Source of the DNA: Holosporaceae bacterium
GTDB lineage: Bacteria > Pseudomonadota > Alphaproteobacteria > UBA3830
Length of the DNA stretch: 20,331 nt
Assembly (NCBI GenBank): GCA_031262635.1
Contig: JAISHN010000021.1
Coordinates: 1 to 20,331 of the forward strand
Direction of reading: 5' to 3'
A program made the translations under genes and the position numbers. Positions 15,479-20,331 of the stretch are shown here, one piece after another. Each line of letters opens with the position of its first letter. Position 1 is the stretch's first letter. Below the pieces are notes generated by a model. It ran no database searches. It was not told the origin of the DNA and saw nothing but the letters and a program-made list of their open reading frames with translations.

Positions 15479-15623
15479 GGGGGAATAATATTCGCCCCTA
15501 CAACTCGCTGCGAGTCTCGTTTTTTCCGTCATCCTGAGCGAAGCGAAGGATCCAGACGGCGAAGGCGCATAAAATCATGTGAATCCTTCGGCTGCAAGCA
15601 GCCTCTAGGATGACGCGGAAAGA
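15479..15623 (-). repeat. composite repeat: hairpin plus family A (copy 3)
   Basis: It starts on the base after the ksgA stop codon. GGGGGAATAATATTCGCCCC is a one-base-deleted version of the hairpin at 11479. TACAACTCGCTGCGAGTCTC and a family A palindrome (15520-15623) follow. The first 75 bp are nearly identical to 11479-11554. The hairpin may double as a transcript end for ksgA, though no T-run follows directly. Confidence 0.75.
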
Positions 15624-15678
15624 AAGCGTAAGGTCAGGCAGACCTTGATCTTACATTATCCTTTGCTTTGTAAAAACA

Positions 15679-16437
15679 TCAGGCGCTCGAGCATCCCGAA
15701 AAAAACGAGCATGAAGATTTGCTTTTTAAATAAGCGTCGGTTTTGGTTGTGAATTTACCTGTCGTTACGGCTTGTTCGCCGTCGCCCCAAGATTTTATCT
15801 TGTATTTCGCCGTAGCTTTTTCTTTTCTCGGCGACGATTTAAACGGTTTCTTCGCGGACGACGCGTAAGATTTCGAAGGCCTCGTAGAATTCCGTATAGC
15901 TCTCAAATACTTGTTAGTAGCGTTTGGCGACAGTCGGATGTTTTTAACCGTGTAAATTTTTCTAGAATTATTTCTCCCGCAGGCGCGGCGTTTCGGACGG
16001 TTTCCGCTTTTCTTTTTCGTTTCTTTTTTCTTAATCGCTTTTTTCGCGTCGTCCTTATTTTTGGCGTAATATTTGTCGAGATTCTTGTTTAGGGCGGCGA
16101 TATCTTCCTTTAGTTTTATTATTTGCTCGTCAACGTCTTCTCCTTCTTCGCTCGACGCTTTATTCTTGGAAGCGCTCGCGGCGGAATTGACGTGTTTGTT
16201 TATTTTTAAAAGGCTGTCGACGATCGATCGAACGTGATTTTGCGTGTCCTTGGGACTCCTTTCTTCTTCCGCAGAGTCGTCTTCGTTTTCGGAGTCGGCG
16301 TTAGAATCTTCGTCCGCTTGTTCGTCTTCAGCGTCTTCGCTCTCGTCCTCGTCCTCCGCGTAAGCCGCGTTAAAGAAGTCGCCGGTTGCGGTTCCTATAA
16401 ATAATGCGACTATAAGATAAAATAAAACGTTACGCAT
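15679..16437 (-). CDS. small secreted protein with acidic and basic halves
   Basis: A 252-aa protein of no family I recognise. It has a signal peptide (MRNVLFYLIVALFIGTATGD, likely cleaved after AAYA near 27). A very acidic stretch of about 35 residues follows, almost only Asp, Glu, Ser and Ala. A short helical, coiled-coil-like part comes next (about 68-125, e.g. DEQIIKLKEDIAALNKNLDK). The rest is strongly basic (KKAIKKKETKKK, RPKRRACGRNN) and ends SSCSFFSGCSSA, with two cysteines spaced CX5C. The charge split could allow self-association, or binding to nucleic acid or a polyanionic surface; this is inference. Low-complexity composition makes function assignment unsafe. It is convergent with ksgA and in the same direction as bioA, about 139 bp beyond it. 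Confidence 0.7.
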   Translation of the reverse strand: MRNVLFYLIVALFIGTATGDFFNAAYAEDEDESEDAEDEQADEDSNADSENEDDSAEEERSPKDTQNHVRSIVDSLLKINKHVNSAASASKNKASSEEGEDVDEQIIKLKEDIAALNKNLDKYYAKNKDDAKKAIKKKETKKKSGNRPKRRACGRNNSRKIYTVKNIRLSPNATNKYLRAIRNSTRPSKSYASSAKKPFKSSPRKEKATAKYKIKSWGDGEQAVTTGKFTTKTDAYLKSKSSCSFFSGCSSA

Positions 16438-16576
16438 ACGGCAATTATTTCACATTAATACTAATATTTGATTAACTTAAGGCAATATTTTCTTGCGATA
16501 TATTCAAACTACGCATAAATGGCTATGTTTCGTCTCTGCGTCGACGCGAATTGCGCGAGCAAATAATCATTCTTCT

Positions 16577-17824
16577 TTACAAATTCGTCGCTTTCTCGAT
16601 CGCGGCGTAGGTTCGCTCCAAGTCTTCGTCGCCAACGCAATAAGGCGGAAGAATGTATATCGTTTTTCCAAGAGGTCTCAGGAAAATTCCCTCGCGGCGC
16701 GCTCGTTCGACTATAGAATTCGCTTTTTTTTCCGATTCCGCGTCAAACGCCGTTATAACTCCTAGATTTCTTCTTTTTACGACGTTTTTGATCTTGCGGT
16801 TCTTGTGATAGTTCGAAATCGCCGCGATTCGATCGAGAGTTTCTTTTCGCAAGAGAATTTCTAAAGATTTGCGCGCGGCCGCGCAGGCGATCGGATTGCC
16901 CGCATACGAATGTCCGTGATAGAACGTCTTGCTTTTATCGTCGGATAAAAACGCGTCGTAAATTTGTTCGGTAACGACGGTCAACGCGAGCGGCAGAAAT
17001 CCGCCGGTCAAAGTTTTCGATATGCAAATAACGTCCGGCGTCACTTTTGTACGATCCATAGCGAACATTTTTCCAGTTCTATAGAATCCCGTCATAACTT
17101 CGTCAAAAATTACCAATATCCCGCGTTCTCGGACTTTGTTTACGATTCTTTCCAAAAATTGCGGACGATAGACTCGCATGCCGACCGATCCTTGTAAAAG
17201 AGGCTCGGCTATAAACGCGCAAATTCTGTCGCCGACTTCGTCCAGCGTCTTATCTAATTTGCGGACTATCTCATCCTCTTTTTCATCAATGGATTCGACG
17301 CCTTCGCAATACTCTGGAACGTCGACCGTTATCGTTTTGAAAAACAGATCGCGGAAAGCGAAATGGTATATTGAATTCGCTCCCGCGACGCTCATGGCGC
17401 CAAAAGTGTCGCCGTGATATCCGCCGTCTAGCGAGAGAAAAATGTCTCTATTTTTCACGCCGATGTTTTTGAAGTACTGATACGCCATTTTTAAGGCGAC
17501 TTCCACGGAGGTTGATCCGTTGTCGGAGAAGAAATACCGGCTTAGGCTCGGCGGAACGACCCGTTTTAAATCTTCGACCAATTTTTCCGCCGGATCGTGA
17601 GTAAATCTTGTAAAAATCGCCTGCTCCAGCGTTTTCGCTTGAACGCCGATCGCTTCGGCTATTTCTGGATTCGCGTGCCCATGCAGATTAGTCCACCAGC
17701 TGGAAACCATATCGAGATATCTATCGCCGTTTTCCGCAATCAGATACGCGCCTTCCCCTTTAACTATTTTTATCGAAGGAGGAGTCGTTTTTTCTTGAGT
17801 GAAAGGCCTCCATATATTTTTCAT
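16577..17824 (-). CDS. bioA: adenosylmethionine-8-amino-7-oxononanoate aminotransferase BioA
   Basis: PLP enzyme that makes 7,8-diaminononanoate (DAPA) from KAPA with S-adenosylmethionine as amino donor, the penultimate stage before BioD in biotin synthesis. At 415 aa it is of normal length. Landmarks are WRPFTQ (5-10), SSWWTNLHGH (41-50), DNGSTSVEVALKMA (101-114), GGYHGDTFGAMS (134-145), FDEVMTGFYRTG with D241, and ISKTLTGG with K270, the PLP lysine. AGAGG lies 6 nt before the ATG. It is 18 bp downstream of bioD, so the two form an operon in reaction-partner order. No bioB, bioF or bioC is visible within the window. Confidence 0.96.
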   Translation of the reverse strand: MKNIWRPFTQEKTTPPSIKIVKGEGAYLIAENGDRYLDMVSSWWTNLHGHANPEIAEAIGVQAKTLEQAIFTRFTHDPAEKLVEDLKRVVPPSLSRYFFSDNGSTSVEVALKMAYQYFKNIGVKNRDIFLSLDGGYHGDTFGAMSVAGANSIYHFAFRDLFFKTITVDVPEYCEGVESIDEKEDEIVRKLDKTLDEVGDRICAFIAEPLLQGSVGMRVYRPQFLERIVNKVRERGILVIFDEVMTGFYRTGKMFAMDRTKVTPDVICISKTLTGGFLPLALTVVTEQIYDAFLSDDKSKTFYHGHSYAGNPIACAAARKSLEILLRKETLDRIAAISNYHKNRKIKNVVKRRNLGVITAFDAESEKKANSIVERARREGIFLRPLGKTIYILPPYCVGDEDLERTYAAIEKATNL

Positions 17825-17842
17825 TTAACGCCTCTTCTTTCT

Positions 17843-18433
17843 TCAGAATAGTAACTCCGCCGGAAGTTTTTGACTCCGCAAAGTCGTCGCCAAATCGTCG
17901 CTGAACGGAATAACTGCGAGTATTTTTAGTCTCGAAAATTTTTCGACGGTTTCCTTCAAGTAATCTTCCGTTTGGCCGTTTATTACTATTCCTAAAATAT
18001 CGATTTTTCTAGCCCTCAAAACTTCCGCCGTCATTAAAATATGGTTGACGAATCCCAATTTTGATCTCGCGACGATCAACGCCTTCGCGCGACAAACTTT
18101 CGCAAGATCGGCCGTGAAAAAATCGTCCGCGATTGGAACGAGCGCTCCGCCGGCTCCTTCGACGACAGTGTTTTCGAGATTTCTGTCGAACGCGTTTACG
18201 TCGATTTTCGTATTTTCCAACTTCGCCGAGTCGTAAGCGGACAGAGGCGCGGCTAGTTTATAAGCTTCCGGCAGAATCTTTGTATGCGGAGAGATTTGCG
18301 CGACGACGCTTTTATCCGAATCGTCGCCGGTCTGTATAGGTTTCCAGTAATCGGCGTTCGTATGCAGACATATCCACGCTGAAATCGCGGTTTTTCCAAC
18401 GTCCGTGTCCGTTCCGGTAACAAAGACGTTCAT
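17843..18433 (-). CDS. bioD: dethiobiotin synthetase BioD
   Basis: Closes the ureido ring of dethiobiotin from DAPA, CO2 and ATP in the cytoplasm. The 196-aa protein is slightly short for the family (about 220). It has the P-loop GTDTDVGKT (7-15), the conserved YWKPIQTG (29-36) and VEGAGGALVPI (91-101). An excellent GGAGG stands 5 nt before the ATG. It is the first gene of a two-gene unit with bioA. A promoter and a symmetrical element lie directly upstream. Confidence 0.95.
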   Translation of the reverse strand: MNVFVTGTDTDVGKTAISAWICLHTNADYWKPIQTGDDSDKSVVAQISPHTKILPEAYKLAAPLSAYDSAKLENTKIDVNAFDRNLENTVVEGAGGALVPIADDFFTADLAKVCRAKALIVARSKLGFVNHILMTAEVLRARKIDILGIVINGQTEDYLKETVEKFSRLKILAVIPFSDDLATTLRSQKLPAELLF

Positions 18434-18459
18434 GTTTGCCTCCAGTAAAATTATTTTTC

Positions 18460-18481
18460 AACGATACAAAAACATATCGTT
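18460..18481. promoter_or_regulatory. inverted repeat in the bioD leader (possible operator)
   Basis: AACGATA, 8 nt and TATCGTT form a perfect 7-bp inverted repeat between the predicted bioD promoter and its ribosome binding site. It would fall at the very start of the bioD transcript, so it could be a protein-binding operator or a small hairpin. It does not match the biotin operator of BirA as I know it. Confidence 0.4.
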
Positions 18482-18491
18482 ATCATACTTA

Positions 18492-18520
18492 TATATATAA
18501 TGGCAGTAAAACGCAGACAA
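18492..18520 (-). promoter_or_regulatory. candidate promoter of bioD-bioA
   Basis: On the minus strand TTGTCT (18520-18515), a 17-nt spacer and TATATA (18497-18492) give a plausible sigma-70 promoter with a start near 18485. The 12-nt palindrome TTATATATATAA (18489-18500) overlaps the -10. It resembles the alphaproteobacterial BioR box TTATMKATAA but is 2 nt longer, so I do not call it a BioR site. Confidence 0.4.
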
Positions 18521-18617
18521 CAGAAAACGCGTCTCGCGCGGTTCTATCAGTAAAAAATAATGCGTTCTTAACGATCGCGTCAATGTAATAATTTTTCATT
18601 TAATATAATAAAAATTA

Positions 18618-18646
18618 TTGACGAATAATTTAAATAACACTATATA
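18618..18646 (+). promoter_or_regulatory. promoter of the secreted kinase-like gene
   Basis: TTGACG (18618-18623), a 17-nt spacer and TATATA (18641-18646) lie 25 bp before the ATG at 18672. GGAG (18663-18666) is the ribosome binding site. The predicted leader is only about 20 nt. The promoter lies about 100 bp from the divergent bioD promoter. Confidence 0.5.
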
Positions 18647-18671
18647 TTTGTGAAAATTATTTGGAGATATA

Positions 18672-19868
18672 ATGAAAAATAAACACAGTTTGCAAGTTCT
18701 CGTTATTTGTTTTGCGTCTCTCGCGTTTATTGAAAACAGCCCTGCCGTCTGCGGTTCAAGTTCTATTGTATGGAAGGTTGGAAATACTGCTAATACTAAT
18801 AGAGCGAGAGCGGCGAGTTTACGATATGCTGCTGGGCTGCCAACAAAGATAGTTGAAGATCATGCTTCTACAAAAAAGAAAACGAAGCCAATAGATTTTG
18901 GAAACGCGATATGGAGGCTCGATCACCCTGACAATACAGCCGAGACAACGCTCGAAAATCCGCTTACGGCTAGAAGAAAAGATCTGAAAGTTATACGACT
19001 GCCGGATGGAAGACGTTTTATTTTAAAAGAAATGACCGCGACGCAGATAAGAGGCGATGTTCGTAGGAATAAGCTTATGCAAGGGAAAAATAAGTTTATG
19101 CAAGAGTCGCATTTGCTATATCTGCATCTTGTTGGAGCGGAATACGTCAAGCGCCACGATAGCGAGAGCGTTTTTAAAATTTCCGATCCTTTGTTATTAG
19201 AGACGCTGCCTAGCGGCCGGAGAAGTTTGGGACGAAAAGAAGACCCTATCGCTCTTACGGCTCAGCCATTTGCCGAAGGAATTAATGGAAAAGAAATACT
19301 GCGTTTTGAATGGGGCGATCATATCGCTCATGAAGAATTTGTCGACCGTATGGGGCGAGCCTTAAGATATCTACGCGAGCATGAAATTGAGCATAACGAT
19401 TTTACATCTGGGAATTGGTTTTATAATCCTCAAAATACAATGATTTCAATTATAGATTGGGACGATCCTGACGCGAGCGGAGATCGCGGCGCTTTCGCTT
19501 CTTTTTTTAGCGAATTGGTATTCCACGCTATGAAAAACAGATTTTCCGACGGCGCCGCGTCTTTGATAACAAAATTCCTAGACGCGTATACTCAGGGGAA
19601 AACTGAAAAAATTTCAAAAGACGAAGGTGAAGTTGCGGAGTTATGCTTTCTTCCTAAGATTTTTGGAACGGGCTTTGTCGAACCTGATCCGAGTTATATG
19701 ACAAACGTCGAAAAAGCTATAGGCGAAATAACCGCAGAAGAATTACAAGGGACAAACGGCGATATTTTTAGAAGTTGGAACGAAGTTCTACGCGCGCGCG
19801 ACGCTCAAAATATCCAAGCCTTCGGCGAAAGCATTATAGCGAGATTTTCCGAGTATTTTTCTTTCTAA
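18672..19868 (+). CDS. secreted protein with an APH/choline-kinase-like kinase fold
   Basis: A 398-aa protein with a signal peptide (MKNKHSLQVLVICFASLAFI, end near AVCGS at about 29) and then a region with the signature of the protein-kinase-like/aminoglycoside phosphotransferase superfamily. K119 lies in RRFILKE (ATP-binding lysine). E145 lies in a helix MQESHLLYLHLVG (helix-C type glutamate). LTAQPFAEG (195-203) would be the hinge. EHNDFTSGNW gives the catalytic loop H241-x-D243-x4-N248, and IIDWDD gives the metal-binding D262. All core catalytic residues are therefore present. The combination of an export signal and an intact kinase core is unusual, since ATP is scarce in the periplasm; action after secretion into a host is an attractive inference. 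I cannot tell a protein, lipid or small-molecule substrate. A family relative outside this genome is not known to me. Confidence 0.7.
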   Translation: MKNKHSLQVLVICFASLAFIENSPAVCGSSSIVWKVGNTANTNRARAASLRYAAGLPTKIVEDHASTKKKTKPIDFGNAIWRLDHPDNTAETTLENPLTARRKDLKVIRLPDGRRFILKEMTATQIRGDVRRNKLMQGKNKFMQESHLLYLHLVGAEYVKRHDSESVFKISDPLLLETLPSGRRSLGRKEDPIALTAQPFAEGINGKEILRFEWGDHIAHEEFVDRMGRALRYLREHEIEHNDFTSGNWFYNPQNTMISIIDWDDPDASGDRGAFASFFSELVFHAMKNRFSDGAASLITKFLDAYTQGKTEKISKDEGEVAELCFLPKIFGTGFVEPDPSYMTNVEKAIGEITAEELQGTNGDIFRSWNEVLRARDAQNIQAFGESIIARFSEYFSF

Positions 19869-19888
19869 CCGGAATAAAGGACTAGGTT

Positions 19889-19995
19889 CCCTCTCCGTCA
19901 TCCTAGAGGAGGGCTTGCCTGACGAAGGATCCAGGCGATTTTTCCCACGTCTTCGCCGTCTGGATCCTTCGCTGCGCTCAGGATGACGGAAAGGG
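19889..19995 (+). repeat. dispersed palindromic repeat, family A (copy 4)
   Basis: Bounded by CCCTCTCCGTCATCCT and AGGATGACGGAAAGGG, with inner CGAAGGATCC and GGATCCTTCG. It is closest to the copy at 6881. It begins 20 bp after the stop codon of the kinase-like gene and could act as its transcript end. A second part of the same kind of sequence (TTTCGTCATCATAGGAGCG) near 20021 looks like a fragment. Confidence 0.8.
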
Positions 19996-20109
19996 ACGAC
20001 GAAAAAGCAACATTCCCCCTTTCGTCATCATAGGAGCGCAAATTCTTCGCCCAGAATATTTGAAAGCGATAGGCAGGGAATACTTGAGGAAGAAACGAAG
20101 CTAGAAGAA

Positions 20110-20205
20110 ATGGAACGCTGGATAAGCGCGAGAGAAAACGACGCGAGATTCCGCTCGCAAGTTCGTCGTCTTGCGGGAACTTTAGGTTATAAAAAACCCC
20201 AATAA
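20110..20205 (+). pseudogene. short orphan reading frame, probably a gene remnant
   Basis: MERWISARENDARFRSQVRR continues for 11 more residues, ending GYKKPQ. It reads as a real helical, charged protein end. The same frame stays open upstream to about 20050 (IFESDRQGILEEETKLEEME) but has no start and runs into repeat sequence. No ribosome binding site precedes the ATG. It is most easily seen as the 3' end of a gene whose front was lost to repeat or insertion-sequence activity. An intact 31-aa protein is less likely. Confidence 0.35.
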
Positions 20206-20238
20206 TGGATTAAAAGGCTTGAGATATCAATGAAAAGC

Positions 20239-20275
20239 GGCTAAAGCGTCAAAGACTTACACGAGGACTTTAGCC
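20239..20275 (+). promoter_or_regulatory. hairpin directly before the transposase start codon
   Basis: GGCTAAAG (20239-20246) and CTTTAGCC (20268-20275) are perfect 8-bp inverted arms, the second ending on the base before the ATG. The ribosome binding site GAGGA (20263-20267) sits at the edge of the loop. In an mRNA this could hinder ribosome access, as known for some insertion sequences that avoid activation by read-through. Confidence 0.45.
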
Positions 20276-20331
20276 ATGAAAAAAGATATCGCGGAACTAT
20301 TCTGTTTAATAGACGATTTTTGCAAAGCAAT
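20276..20331 (+). CDS. transposase, N-terminal fragment cut by the window end (IS982-like)
   Basis: Only 18 codons are visible: MKKDIAELFCLIDDFCKA. The pattern ELFC.IDDFCK is what I recall from the N-terminus of IS982-family transposases, which are common in intracellular bacteria. The frame is open to the window edge. GAGGA precedes the ATG by 8 nt. The left end of the insertion sequence should lie somewhere in 20206-20240, but I cannot fix its inverted repeat without the right end. Confidence 0.55.
   Translation, partial: MKKDIAELFCLIDDFCKA

Noticed and set aside
15772..16092. Plus-strand frame of 106 codons rich in Arg and Phe.
   Set aside because: It is the antisense of the basic Lys/Arg/Ser region of the minus-strand secreted protein, which has a signal peptide and ordered composition.
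18489..18500. BioR operator (TTATMKATAA) over the bioD promoter.
   Set aside because: The palindrome TTATATATATAA is 12 nt instead of 10 and lies in an A/T-rich stretch, so the match is not specific.

Overview
The window reads as chromosome from a host-associated, probably intracellular alphaproteobacterium, most like the Holosporales/Rickettsiales. The support is: an alphaproteobacterial-type DnaK, inverted repeats of the CATTGCGAG...CTCGCAATGACG kind, DUF2608-type HAD proteins (a family known mainly from amoeba- and cell-associated bacteria), many signal-peptide proteins without recognisable domains, and a partial insertion sequence. The genus cannot be named from the sequence. I see no tRNA, rRNA or CRISPR array.

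Layout. Positions 102-2966 (minus) encode a large exported protein of unknown function. It diverges from a plus-strand set of three (3164-5703): two tandem secreted HAD-like paralogues and a PAP2-type membrane phosphatase. A ribose-phosphate pyrophosphokinase gene (prs, 5777-6691) follows. A 271-bp inverted-repeat element (6760-7030) separates prs from an OGG1-type DNA glycosylase (7031-7831). Then come dnaK and dnaJ with a hairpin terminator between them. Positions 11144-11915 hold no gene but several dispersed palindromic repeats. Next are an exported orphan protein with atypical codon use (11916-13064), surA (13188-14501) and ksgA/rsmA (14651-15478). On the minus strand follow a small secreted protein with an acidic half and a basic half (15679-16437) and the biotin genes bioA and bioD (16577-18433). 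Divergent from bioD is a secreted protein with the catalytic signature of an APH/choline-kinase-like kinase (18672-19868). The window ends with another palindromic repeat, a short orphan reading frame and the first codons of a transposase.

How it fits together. Housekeeping genes (prs, dnaK-dnaJ, surA, ksgA, bioD-bioA) alternate with exported proteins that could act in the envelope or in a host. Usual partners are missing: no pdxA or lptD beside surA-ksgA, no grpE beside dnaK, and no bioB/F/C beside bioD-bioA. This fits an eroded, rearranged genome.

The most unusual feature is how dispersed repeats meet genes. The outer end of the 271-bp element supplies the only plausible ribosome binding site of the glycosylase and abuts its ATG. 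A different palindromic repeat contains the start codon of ksgA. The best functional candidates for something new are the secreted kinase-like protein and the tandem HAD/HAD/PAP2 set, in which some catalytic positions are altered.
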